From Lepas anatifera (taxonomy: Eukaryota > Arthropoda > Thecostraca > Lepadidae), in assembly GCA_034440635.1 (NCBI GenBank), contig JAOTON010002068.1, positions 933,001 through 997,000 on the forward strand: 64,000 bases of DNA. The letters run 5' to 3'. Shown piece by piece: positions 23,263 through 33,340 of this stretch; position 1 is the first letter of the stretch; every line of letters begins with the position of its first letter. Under the pieces are notes generated by a model. It was not told where the DNA came from. It saw only the letters and a list, made by a program, of their open reading frames with translations, and did not search any database. Both the position numbers and the translations under genes were made by a program.

Positions 23263-25218
23263 ATGAACATCGAAACCAACATCACAGAGAGACAAGAATT
23301 CGTCACCAGAAAAAAGATATCCAGCAGTTTCAATCGTTTAAAATTCCTTCAAGACTGTATCATTGAACAAGTTTTACCAAAATCAGCTCCTCAACAACTT
23401 AAAAGAAAAGATCATCCCTTTAGTGCTTCTGCGCGTTCATTCCTCGAAGAAGCATGTGCTGAGGTAAAAGACAAGATATATGTTCTAAAAGACGAACTAA
23501 AGGGAATACAATTGTCGATATCATTACGAACAAAGCTCAACAAATTCAAAGATAAACAAAAAGCGAAACTGAAACAAAAACTGAAGAATCTGTGCGATGC
23601 TAGTCCATGGAAAGAAGCCGGGAACGTTGACATAGTTACAAATTTATCAACACGGTCACTCAGTAATTATGAAAAAGAAGCGTTATCTCTTGGTTTCAAG
23701 TTTGATACAGGCAGAGACAAAGATCATTATGTAGATCATGTCCGTAGGAACTACAAATATTACGAGGATGATATAGAGAAGGGATTTATACAAGGCATTC
23801 TGTTATGCTGTAAGGCTCTAACGGACAAAGAACCTGATAAACTACCTAGAAGATACATGAACGCGTTGAAGAGCCTTGCAAATGACCGGTCAATAATCAT
23901 TACTCAAGCGGATAAAGGAGGAGGAGTTGTGATATTGGATAAGGCTGCATACATAAACAAAATGAAGAATCTCTTACAAGACACAGATACCTATGAGAAA
24001 AAAGCTTCTGGATTTATTGAAAAACTCAGTAAGAAATTCAACCAAGAAACAAGAAAACTGTTACAAAAGTCTGAAAAGGGAAAACAACTCCTTCACCTTC
24101 TGGAAGAGGCTCCTACCGCACCACGAATGCGCGGTCTTCCAAAGCTGCACAAAACAAATATACCGATGCGTCCCATTACGTCAGGGATTGGCAGTGCTCC
24201 TCATCGTATCGCCAAAGTATTAGCAAGACCCCTATCAAGCTCGTTGGGTGCCGTCAGCGACGCACACCTACAGAATACTGATGACCTCATGATGAAAATT
24301 AAGGACATCGATTTCTCAGATAAGTTTCTAGCCAGTTTTGATGTTAAATCATTATTTACGAACGTTTCAGTAGAGGGGCCAATGAAAGCTATCGAATCCG
24401 TAACAAAGAACATGAACCCTGACCAACTGCCCTTACCAAAACAAGACTATTTAAAATTGCTAAAAATGTGCATGAATTTTGGTGGTTTCACTTTCAACTC
24501 GGATGAGTACTTTCAACACAGTGGTCTTGCGATGGGTTCACCGTTGAGCCCAGTTGCTGCATGCCTATACATGGAATGGCTTGAAAAACATCATTACCTA
24601 GAGATAATGGGGTCAAATGTGATCTGGGCTCGATATGTCGATGACATATTAGTTGTAGTCCCCAATGATATGGACTTAGAAACTAAACTCAATCAACTAA
24701 ACTCAGTTGATCCGAAAATCCAGTTCACCATTGAAAAAGAACATCAGAGAGCTCTAGCTTTCCTTGACACAGAGATTGTTAGGAGTGCCGAAGTTAAATT
24801 CAAAGTATATCGAAAGCCAACGAACAAGGAATGCTATGTACATTATTACTCAGGTCACAGTGATAGGGTGAAGCGAGGAGTGGTATTAGGATTTTTTCTT
24901 AGGGCCTTCCGTATTTGTAGTGATGAATACCTGCAAGAAGAGATAGAACATATTATAACCTCGTTCACGAAGCTAAAATATCCGAGAGGATTTCTGATTA
25001 ATATGAAAAAGAAAGCTCTAGATATAAGAAAACGATCCGCGAAATCCAACAAAAAGGAACAGATACGATGCGTTACGATACCTTACTCCAAACCAGCTGA
25101 AATTATTGCAAACAAACTTGAAGAAACGGGTTGCAAAGTAGCATTTTGTTCCGGTAAAAAACTTAGTAGCATCTTAGCGAAAAAGAAAGATCAGATGACT
25201 CAGATCCAAAACGTGTAG
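23263..25218 (+). CDS. Penelope copy C: reverse transcriptase, intact
   Basis: 651 residues from ATG 23263 to TAG 25216-25218. Penelope RTs copy the element RNA at a nicked target and are related to telomerase. Approximate positions: basic Lys-rich N-terminus (1-150), DKGGGVVILD (about 217), GLPKLHK (about 290), motif A FDVKSLFTN (about 358), AMGSPLSP (about 423), catalytic YVDD (458-461), AFLDTE (about 498), YRKPTNKECYVHYYSGH (about 516) and a Lys-rich linker. The frame also opens at a TTG at 23254, but the ATG is preferred; the same ATG is present in copy A. No stop or frameshift is visible, so this is the best candidate for a recently active RT. GIY-YIG lies downstream in the -1 frame. Confidence 0.93.
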   Translation: MNIETNITERQEFVTRKKISSSFNRLKFLQDCIIEQVLPKSAPQQLKRKDHPFSASARSFLEEACAEVKDKIYVLKDELKGIQLSISLRTKLNKFKDKQKAKLKQKLKNLCDASPWKEAGNVDIVTNLSTRSLSNYEKEALSLGFKFDTGRDKDHYVDHVRRNYKYYEDDIEKGFIQGILLCCKALTDKEPDKLPRRYMNALKSLANDRSIIITQADKGGGVVILDKAAYINKMKNLLQDTDTYEKKASGFIEKLSKKFNQETRKLLQKSEKGKQLLHLLEEAPTAPRMRGLPKLHKTNIPMRPITSGIGSAPHRIAKVLARPLSSSLGAVSDAHLQNTDDLMMKIKDIDFSDKFLASFDVKSLFTNVSVEGPMKAIESVTKNMNPDQLPLPKQDYLKLLKMCMNFGGFTFNSDEYFQHSGLAMGSPLSPVAACLYMEWLEKHHYLEIMGSNVIWARYVDDILVVVPNDMDLETKLNQLNSVDPKIQFTIEKEHQRALAFLDTEIVRSAEVKFKVYRKPTNKECYVHYYSGHSDRVKRGVVLGFFLRAFRICSDEYLQEEIEHIITSFTKLKYPRGFLINMKKKALDIRKRSAKSNKKEQIRCVTIPYSKPAEIIANKLEETGCKVAFCSGKKLSSILAKKKDQMTQIQNV

Positions 25219-25526
25219 TGTACCAGGTGCCGTGCGGGTCGTGTACGAAGTCGTACATAGGTGAAACAGGACGGGGTCTAAAAACAAGATTAAAAGAACA
25301 TAGAAGAGACCTTCGAAACAACTCAGAATTCAGTGCATTTGTCATACATTCCATGAAAACAAATCATCTACCAAACTGGGATAGAGCTAAAATTATAGCA
25401 GTTTGTAAAAACAAAGATAATAGGAAAGCTACAGAAGCAGCACATATAGCTAAAAATGATACTTTTAATCTTAGGCCAGGCTTCATGAAATGGGCAAAAT
25501 CTGCGGCTGTATTAGGAGTTGGTTAA
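25170..25526 (+). CDS. Penelope copy C: GIY-YIG endonuclease, -1 frame relative to RT
   Basis: The GIY-YIG frame is open from about 25170, just after a TAG at 25167, and so overlaps the RT ORF by about 48 bases. Its first residues, HLSEKERSDDSDPK, lead straight into VVYQVPCGSC and look like genuine linker sequence. Then come YIGETGRGLKTRLKEH and the end ...AAVLGVG. There is no ATG near the start. Either a -1 ribosomal frameshift joins it to RT (GCGAAAAAGAAAG near 25177 is A-rich but not a canonical heptamer), or an old frameshift was fixed in the source element. The same arrangement in copies A and B excludes a private mutation in C. Confidence 0.85.
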   Translation, partial: HLSEKERSDDSDPKRVVYQVPCGSCTKSYIGETGRGLKTRLKEHRRDLRNNSEFSAFVIHSMKTNHLPNWDRAKIIAVCKNKDNRKATEAAHIAKNDTFNLRPGFMKWAKSAAVLGVG

Positions 25527-25802
25527 GTAAAGAGAGAGAAAAAAGTTTTATATAATAATAACAAAAACAATAATGATGATAAAATAAAAATAGAACATTA
25601 TTTAAAACAAGTGATAAGGCTAGATTGTCTCATATCGAAGCTTGCTTGTATACATTTTAGAATAATTCAAGAAGCATTATTGGAATATCCTCAAAAACGG
25701 TGCCTTTATATTTCTATCGCACGATAATTTTGCACAAAAATCCAAACGATGAAACTGCTGAATGTCTTGATGACGGGTTCCTTATCCCTCCTACCATAGA
25801 TG

Positions 25803-25830
25803 CTGAAGAAGACAATTTTTGTCGAAACGC
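25803..25830 (+). ncRNA. Hammerhead-like motif, Penelope copy C
   Basis: CTGAAGA, A, GACAA-TTT-TTGTC, GAAACGC, close to the 3' end of the nest. Downstream, ACGC (helix III side) could pair with GUGU at 25847-25850, leaving U as the base before a cut, but stem I is not evident. Confidence 0.4.
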
Positions 25831-25863
25831 GTTCATCTGCCTGCTGTGTTGGTTTAAGTGTTA

Positions 25864-25878
25864 AACAAAGGGAATGTA
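25864..25878. repeat. 15-bp target site duplication, right
   Basis: AACAAAGGGAATGTA, identical to 18666-18680. The LINE ORF2 sequence resumes directly after it. Confidence 0.9.
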
Positions 25879-26521
25879 AGCCAGTCATTGAAATTGATGG
25901 CAAAGAAGTTATGTTGGATTCAGTTAGGTCTAGCTACTTTTATTCCATTCTCCTTCCTGAACGCCTACCGCGCAGACTCGATGGGAGGAGAACAGAGCAT
26001 TCCAATGCAATTGGAAAAAAGTACATGTATTGCCTTACACTGTTACTGCTTCAACCAAGCTGCAGAGCTTGCATTTTAGGATAATACATCGGTATTTTCC
26101 TACTCGACGATATTTGTTTACTCGGAAAGTAGTTGATCACCCTTTCTGTGATAACTGCGGTTTGGTGGACTCATTCGAGCACTTCTTTGTGGAGTGTTTT
26201 GAGGTTCAGGAATTCTGGAATCAGTTAAGGGAGGTATTGAATAGCAAGCTGCAAAGAAAAGTCAATTTGAACAGTGCTGATATCATATTTGGCACAGTCT
26301 CTGGCGTTGCCGTGGCTAATTTGATAATTCTCATTGCAAAACAATTTATTGTGAATCAGCGTTTCCACGGAGGAAGAATTGTTTTGGACACGTTTGCAAA
26401 TACTTTGAACAAACATTTTACAATGGAGAAGTGCATTGCGCTAAAAAGCGGCAAGACTGAAAAGTTGAAAAGTAAATGGAGATCCTTTATTGATGAGTCC
26501 TTTAATTTAGCGTTCAATTAA
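25879..26521 (+). pseudogene. LINE ORF2, part 2: C-terminal domain
   Basis: Continuation of the Tx1/L1-like ORF2 after the Penelope insertion. The first 150 bases are frameshifted. From about 26055 one frame is clear: FRIIHRYFPTRRYLFTRK, then the Cys/His knuckle CDNCGLVDSFEHFFVEC (C-x2-C...H-x4-C, about 26141-26192), then EFWNQLREVL and a C-terminal tail ending FNLAFN with the stop at 26519-26521. The knuckle and the following hydrophobic region are standard for the C-terminus of this clade. Confidence 0.85.
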
Positions 26522-26905
26522 ATGTTCAGTTATACATTAAACTGCAGCCTCGAAAATCTGTTGACTTGAAATATCTTGGATATGACGATTATGAATGGGT
26601 ATGTCACCCAGTGCGTTGTGTACCAAAAGCGATGATTTCATGCATCATGCATCTCTGTACGATGTACGATGTCCATAGTATCGTTAGTATTAATCATGTG
26701 ATGAAACATTGGGACATTGAAAATTGGTACTGTTATTTGATTGTTAAGAGCTGGAAGAAAGTGTTGTGTGGTCAGGTGTAATAGCAGTTGAAGAATTCCT
26801 TTCATGATCGTCTCGTCGTGAGAAATGTCTGGCAGATTGGAGAGTGCATTTTCTTGTTGGCTTTGAATTGCTTAGTGGATAATAAATTGTTTTGAATTCG
26901 AAAAA

Positions 26906-27130
26906 AGTTTGCCCGACGTAGGTCGGCTGGCAACTGACTGATGAGAGGGTGACTTGAGCGAGGCGACCCTCCCTGTGCTTTGTAGGAGGTTAAACTTTGG
27001 CTTCTACATCAACCCTTCATTGTGGGCGTTGCTCGTTCGAGTGGTGGGGTCGGGGTCTCCGTGACAAGTCCCTTGGGGACTTTAGTGAGACTCAGAATCC
27101 AACAGCCGTACTGGGAAGAACTTGGACGAA
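26906..27130 (+). mobile_element. SINE-A, 3' fragment
   Basis: Begins TTTGCCCGACGTAGGTCGG and matches the 3' part of the full SINE at 47920-48275: GGCTGGCAACTGACTG, GAGGGTGAC, CCTGTGCTTTGT, GTCTCCGTGACAAGTCCC, TTTAGTGAGACTC. It is 5'-truncated, so the tRNA head is missing. It abuts the end of the LINE that starts at 13989. Confidence 0.8.
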
Positions 27131-27414
27131 ATTTATATAAAAAACAAATTAGCGCAAATAACATTTGACCCTTTTGGCCTTTTTCAAACCCGGATTGGCC
27201 TTTTCCGTCGAAAACAAACTCGTAGTCCTGGGCAGCAACTCTAATCTTTAGAATATGGAATAACAAAAAGTGGCAGACATTTTTTTAACACTGGCACGTC
27301 TAAATTGTATTAACGCCCCCTCCAAATGGGGTTTGATCCCCGAAGACACTATAATGGCCAGCACAAGAAAATCTCCCCCTCCACTGAGTTTTCCTTAAAA
27401 AATGTTCTGCTTTG

Positions 27415-30400
27415 TTCTCCAGGGGGCGACATTTCTATCCATGGGTGCTTATTCTTTCCAGAGGGGGCGCCTCTTTCCGGCGGGGGGGCGCCTTTTGCTA
27501 TCTAGGAGTGTCTGTGCTAACCGGGGGTGCATATGATATCCAGGGGCGCGGTTCTTCTGTCTTCTTCGGAGGCGCCTCTGCTGTCCAGGAGGCGCCTGCG
27601 CTATCCAGGGGCGCCTATGCTATCCAGAGGCCCGGATCCTTTACTCAGGGGGCGGGGGGCGTCTTTTGCTGCCCAGGGGTGCCTGTGCTAACCAGGGGCG
27701 CATATGCTATCCCGGGGTGACGTTGTTCTTCTTTAGGGGCGCCTCTGCCATCCAGGGGTGCCTATGCTATCCAGAGGGTGTCTTCTGTCCATGGGGCGCT
27801 TCTGCTATCTGGGGCGCCTTTAGTATCAAAGGGCGTATTTGCTGTTTTGGGGCGCCTATGCTATCTAGAGGGCGCCCGTGCTGTCCAGGGAGCGCGATTG
27901 CTATTCAAGGGAGCTTATGATATCCAGAGGGGTGCCTTTGCTCTATGGGGGAGGGCGCCTCTTGTTGTACAGGAGTGCCTGTGCTAACCAGAGGGCGCCT
28001 ATGCTATCCAGGGGCGTCGTTACTCCTCAATTGGGGGGGTGCTTTTTCTGTCCAGGGGCACCTCTGCTGTCTAGAGGTCGCCTTTGCTATCCAGAGGGGC
28101 GCCTTTACTCAAGGGGGGTGGGCGCCTTTTGCTGTCCAGGGCGCAGCTTTGATGTCAGGGGGCGCCATTCATATTTGAAACTGTATTTTATTTTACACAG
28201 AGGGTACTACCCCTTCAGATAGGCGATGTGTCGGATTTTCTCTTGACCGGCCGGGGGCGCCGGCCAAATCCGGGGGTGCCACCCAAACCCGTGGGGGCCT
28301 CCCCGGACGAGGTCAAAACCAGGTGTGCAAAAATATACTTTTATACACCATCATTATTTTTCAAGGTGTGCAACTGAACACTGTGCCGCGGAATCCGCCG
28401 TCCCTGCCGCCGCTGCTCTCCGGGGGGCGTCTTTTTCTCTCCAGGAGGCACCTCTGCGCTCCAGGGGGCGCCTATACTATCCAGGAGAGCGCCTTTTCTC
28501 TGCAGTGGGCGCCTTTTACTGTCCAGGGGTGCCTGTGCTAACCACGGGGCGCATGTGATATCCAGAGGCGCCGTTTCTCTTCTTCGGAGGTGCCTCGGCT
28601 ATCCAGGAGGCACCTACGCTAGCCAAGAGCGCCTATGCTATCCAGAGGGGTACCTTTGCTCCATGGGGGCGCCTTTTGCTTTCCAGGGCGCAGCTTTGAT
28701 GTCAAGTGGTGCCATTCATATCTCAAAATGTCATCCTCACAGAGGATCCCACCTCTTCAGGTAGGCGGTGATCAGGCTTGATTGTCTCTGACCGGCCGGG
28801 TGCGCCGGCCAAATCCTGGGGTGCCACCCAAATCCGTATCGGGGGGGCCTCTCTGGACATGGTCAAAGCCAGGTGTGCAAAAATATACTTTTGCACACCA
28901 TCATTTTTTCATGGTGTGCAATTGCAGACCCTGTCCCGCGGAATCCGCCGTCCCTTCCGCCCCTGCTCTCCAGGGAGCGCCTTTGCTATTCAAGGGAGCT
29001 TATGCTGTTCAGAGGGGGTGCCTTTGCGCTATGGGGGGCGCCTTTTTGGTGCACAGGAGTGCCTGTGCTAACCAGAGAGCGCCTGTGCTATTCAGGGGCG
29101 TCGTTATTTCTCTACTGGGGGCGCCTTTTTCTATCCAGGGGCGCCTCTTGCTGTCTAGGGGGCACCTTTGCTTTCCAAGGGCGCCTATGCTATCCAGAGG
29201 GGCGCCTTTACTCAAGGGGGGTGCCTTTTACTTTCCGGGGCGCAGCTTTGATGTCAAGTTGCGCCATTCATATATGAAAATGTTTTTCTCACAGAAGATC
29301 CTACCTCTTCAGGTAGGCGGTGATTAGGCTTGATTTTCTCTGACCGACCAGGGGCGCCGGCCAAATCCGGGGGCACCGCCCAAATCCGTGGGGAGGGGGA
29401 CACCTCTCCGGACCAGTTCAAAACCAGGTGTGCGAAAAGATACTTTTGCACACCATTATTTTTCATGGTGTGCAACTGCAGACCCTGTCCCGCGGAATCC
29501 GCCGTCCCTGCCGCCGTTGCTCTCTCGGGGGAGGGGCATTTTTTCTCTCCAGGAGGCACCTCTGCTCTCCAGGGGGCACCTTTCTTATCCAAGGGCGCCT
29601 ATGTTATCCAGGAGGCCCCTTTTCTCTGCGGAGGGCGCCTTTTGCTGTCCAGGGGTGCCTGTACTAACCAGGGGGCGCATGTGATATCTTGGGGCGCCGT
29701 TTCTCTTCTTCGGAGGCGCATCAGCTGTCTAGGAGGCGCCTACGCTTTTCAAGGGCGCCTATGCTATCCAGAGGGGCGTCTTTACTCAAGGGAGGGGGGC
29801 GCCTTTTGCTTTCCAGGGCGCAGCTTTGATGTCAATGTGCGCCATTCATGTATGAAAATGTCTTTTTCACAGAGGATCCTCTCTCTTTGGGTAGGCGGTG
29901 ACTAGGCTTGATCTTCTCTGACCGGCCGGGGGCGCCGGCCAAACCCGGGGGTGACACCCAAATCCGTGGGGGGAGGGCGCCTCTCCGGACTAGGTCAAAA
30001 CCAGGTGTGCGAGAATATACTTTTGCACACCAACATTTTTCATGGTGTGCAACTGCAGACCCTGTCCCGCGGAATCCGCTGTCCCTGCCGCCGTTGCTCT
30101 CCGGGGGACGTCTTTTTCTCTCCAGGAGGTGCCTCTACACTCCAGGGGGCGCCTTACCTACCCATGGGCGCCTATGTTATCCAGGGGGCGCCAATTCTCT
30201 GCTGGGGGCGCCTTTTGCTGTCCAGGGGCGCATGTGAAATCGAGGGGCGCCGTTTCTCTTCTTCCGAGGCACCTCGGCTTCCAGGAGGTGCCTACGCTGT
30301 CCAAGGGCGGCTATGCTACCCAGAGGGGCAACTTTACTCAAGGGGGGCACATTTTGCTGCCCAGGGCGCGGCTATGATGTAAGGGGGGCGCCATTCATAT

Positions 30401-30620
30401 ATGAAAATGTCTATCTTTCACAAAGGATCCTACCTCTTCAGGTAGGCGGTAATTAGGCTTGATTTTCTCTGACCGGCCGGGGGCGCCGGCTGAGGCCGGG
30501 GTGAGGGGGCGCCTCCCTGGACAAAGAGAAAACAAGGGGTGCAAAAAGATACTTTTGCACCACTTGAAAAAATCGAGTTGTGCAACTGCACCACTTGCAC
30601 CCTGGAACCCGCCGTCCCTG
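27415..30620. repeat. Higher-order GC-rich satellite (units of ~21 bp in blocks of ~560 bp)
   Basis: The base unit is about 20-22 bp, consensus CAGGGGGCGCCTNTGCTATC, with GGCGCC at its centre. It is repeated over about 750 bp and then regrouped into about 560-bp blocks. A conserved junction segment starts near 28160, 28710, 29268, 29838 and 30393. Each junction carries a CCTACCT-CTTC-AGGTAGG hairpin (perfect at 29300-29317 and 30429-30446), a GGCCGGGGGCGCCGGCC palindrome and a 28-bp near-palindrome GGTGTGCAAAA...TTTTGCACACC (28872-28899, 29427-29454). The units lack stops, so many open frames appear in all phases; I do not regard them as genes. The array ends at the truncated LINE at about 30625. 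Confidence 0.9.
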
Positions 30621-30631
30621 CACCACATACT

Positions 30632-31777
30632 CCTACCTGACAACCCAAGACCAAGGCACACCCCAGGGTAGCGTTCTGTCCCCCACCCTCTTTCTAGTGA
30701 TGATCAATGATCTCTTCGCCAAAAAACTACCGCCTGGAATAAATTACTCCCTTTTTGCGGACGATGTCGCTATTTGGAAATCCACTGCAATAGATACCAG
30801 GCGGTATAGTGAGCCAGAATTCCAACATGCAACAACGCAATTGCAGGATAGCTTAAACGACATCGATACTTGGTGTAGTTTAATGGGTCTATCACTCTCG
30901 GCGGAAAAATCATCAGTCGTTGTCTTTGCCAGAGCGCATACCAGACACGACCCTCCACGGCTACAAATCTCGGGTAAACCTATTGAATGCACCAATAGCT
31001 TCAAATTCTTGGGCGTCACCCTAGATTCCCGATTGAGTTTCAATGAGCATATCACCAAAGTCGTCTCTAGCTGTCAAAAGCGAGTCAACTTTCTCCGCAT
31101 GCTCGGCGGAACAGAGTATGGCGGGGATCGAAAGACCCTGCTTATGCTCTACAAGTCTCTGATACGGTCCATTCTCGAATATAACTCGTTCGTTTTTGAC
31201 TCGACGAACAAGACCAATAAACTAAAGCTAGATCGAGTCCAAAATGCCAGTATCCGGGCAGCCACAGGCGCGCTCTTAGAATCCCCATCACCAGCCTGCT
31301 AACTGATAGCGGGCTATGCCCACTGCAGACAAGGCGCGACGCCCAGCTTATTTCTTACTATATTAAGGTCCAATCCACCGAAAATCACCCGGCAAAACAA
31401 TGTTTCGCCCATCCCAGACGAGCAAATAAAGCCACTCTACAGAAATGGCCCTCATTTAAACACAGAGTAGCGAAAACCCTGGAAAGCCTTAATCTTGCAC
31501 TCCCAGCAACAATAGGCAAACCTCCACTCTCTTGGTTCTGGACTCGGAAAGAGCCCAAAGTTGAATTTATTTTCACCTCCCGTAAAGCGGACTTCACAGA
31601 GGAAGAAGTCTCCCAGAAATTCTTAGAGATCCGATCTCATAACGTGGACAAGACTTTTATATTTACAGACGGCTCCAAAATAGGTGAAAAAGTAGGCCTC
31701 GGCATCTGGGGGCAAAATATTTGCCTACAGAAAAGACTTCCGGATAACTGCTCCATCTTTACAGCCGAGGCTGTTGC
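30632..31777 (+). pseudogene. LINE reverse transcriptase and N-terminal half of RNase H
   Basis: The RT starts mid-domain at TQDQGTPQGSVLSPTLFL (motif B) and has the catalytic FADD at 30754-30765, then SAEKSSVVVF and FKFLGVTLDS (motifs D/E), and continues to 31302, where a stop follows a frameshift. The connection region (31303-31640) is readable in another frame: FAHPRRANKATLQKWPSFK, then WFWTRKEPKVEF. RNase H begins FIFTDGSKIGEKVGLGIW (catalytic Asp in TDGS) and FTAEAVAI (catalytic Glu), and is cut at the hAT target site (31778). Inactive. Confidence 0.88.
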
Positions 31778-31989
31778 CATCCTTGTAGAGGTGGGAGTTT
31801 CGGGCAATTTTGCAGGCCCGGGCCCGGGCCCGGCCTGCTGCTGATTTTAGAAGCCCGTCACAAGCCCGGTTTGTGGAAGAAATGGATTATCAAGCCCGGG
31901 AAGGCCCGGTATCATGGAAAACCATTAACGACTATATACAACATTTATTTACTTTAAAGCTGTTTCAAATATATGTTTTAAGCCAATTT

Positions 31990-33340
31990 ATCCTGTAAAA
32001 AGTTTTGGTTTCACCCAAAACCATATTAAAAAGTGCATGTAGCATCAGTAGCCTCAGCTATCTTAATAATTCAGCAGAAAATGATACTGAAAAACACAGT
32101 ATGAAACATGGCTTGCTTATGATGCAAGCTTTCTTCAGGTAATGACCAGCATCACCTTATAAAAACAAAGGGCATTCTAGATAGAGGTATGCACATGGCA
32201 GCTATAAGAATCGGGATGAAATAAGTCCACTCATGTCAGACATTTCCTCCATCTTTGCACTTTTATAAATCATTATATGCTGGCACGAGCCTCACAATTG
32301 AGTTCCAATAATGTTTATGAATAGATGAGAGAGCAGTGACAAGTTTTCAGCTAAAATTTTTCAGAATATCATGGCGAAATGGCTGTGAATGAACCAAAAA
32401 TCCTTCACATTGTCCCTCAATTAAGACATGTGAACATTTTCTTTTAGTTTAGTCACTAAACAGCTTGGAAGATAGTCAAAAGATTGTTCTGCTTGGGTCA
32501 GCCCGGTCTGCAAAGTAGGTAAGCCAACAGGCCAACATGAACAAGGCCCATCAGCCATATACAATTATCAAACCACCAGCCATAAAGAACTATCTTGATA
32601 AGGAACCACTAGTTTTCCACAGGTTCGCACCAAACATTGAATAAAAATATTGCACCAATCTCCACCAAAAAGTAAATCTGACACAAAAAACAACAACTCA
32701 ATCCCATCCACATCACCCTTTGGGCTTGAACACTATTTCTGTTTGTTTTGTTGTATTTTACGGGCTTGCGCTTAGTAGGTATCTGAAGCGCCGTGCTTGT
32801 CTACATTAGAACAATCATTAATGAAACATTTTTCACCAAAATTTACCAGAATAGTAAGTTTATTTCAGCAAAAATATTTCAAGACTTTTGAAAATATATT
32901 TTAAAATTTCACAGATTTAAAAAATAAGCAAAAAGTGTGTGGTGCATTTCTTTTGTTCCTGAGAATAGGCCACTTTTTGTGCACTTGTTTCATATATGAC
33001 GCTTTTCTGGCTTTGCAAGGCTTTACAAGCTGCTCAAGGTCGCGGAATTTGCCATAATTTGGATATTCTGTTTTTGTGTTCTGTATTCCTACGTTTCTGT
33101 ACATTTTTAGTGTGGTGGGAGGGAAGTGTAAAGTAAAGGTATCTTGGGAGGGAAGTGCTGTTATGTTCAAAGCTTATTATAGAAGTTGTATTTCATAGAG
33201 GCCAGGGAAGTATCTCCACAAGGAAAATGCAACACACAATGTCAAGTATATTCATGTTTTGGTGTAATTTCAAAGGTTCCTTCTAAGGCTGACTGCTCTC
33301 CCCAGTATCTCCCCACAACTGACTAATTTATGTTTTGAAG
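31990..33340. other. Non-coding interior of hAT-like element B
   Basis: AT-rich with no coding signal on either strand. The longest minus ORF (32901-33170) matches nothing I know. Confidence 0.5.

Larger units (their letters stand above)
18681..25863. mobile_element. Penelope-like element nest: inverted copy A, truncated copy B, full copy C
   Basis: Three copies of one Penelope-like element. Copy A (18681-21306) is on the minus strand. Copy B (21307-23252) is on the plus strand and 5'-truncated, starting head-to-head against A at AAGGCTGCATAC. Copy C (23253-25863) is nearly full length and follows B in tandem, so the end of B acts as a pseudo-LTR upstream of C, the arrangement known for this class. 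One 15-bp target duplication flanks the whole. A and C form 2.6-kb inverted arms that differ by only a few residues. The A and B 3' ends share a 22-base extension (ATATCTGTCAACCACTGTTATA) that C lacks. Confidence 0.92.
13989..26905 (+). mobile_element. Tx1/L1-like LINE, interrupted by a Penelope insertion
   Basis: This is a two-ORF non-LTR retrotransposon: ORF1 at 13999-15029, a spacer at 15030-15493 with no coding signal, ORF2 from 15494, and a 3' region after the stop at 26521. ORF2 is cut at 18680 and resumes at 25864 after the Penelope nest. Without the nest, ORF2 is about the usual length for the clade. An APE endonuclease, RT wording of the LIPKKGD type and a Cys/His C-terminus without RNase H fit the Tx1/L1 group. 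The 3' UTR (26522-26905) runs to an AT-rich end and abuts a SINE fragment. Several frameshifts and one stop make the copy inactive. Confidence 0.8.

Noticed and set aside
25160..25200. Canonical -1 slippery heptamer joining RT to GIY-YIG
   Set aside because: The A-rich sequences (GCGAAAAAG, CCAAAAA) do not match X-XXY-YYZ, and the second differs in copy C. Frameshifting remains only a possibility.
27412..30382. Many long ORFs with CYPG/GRLCYP-type repeats, at first sight a repetitive structural protein family
   Set aside because: The frames are open in several phases over the same bases, switch phase between blocks and follow the 21-bp DNA unit. A satellite without stops explains them.
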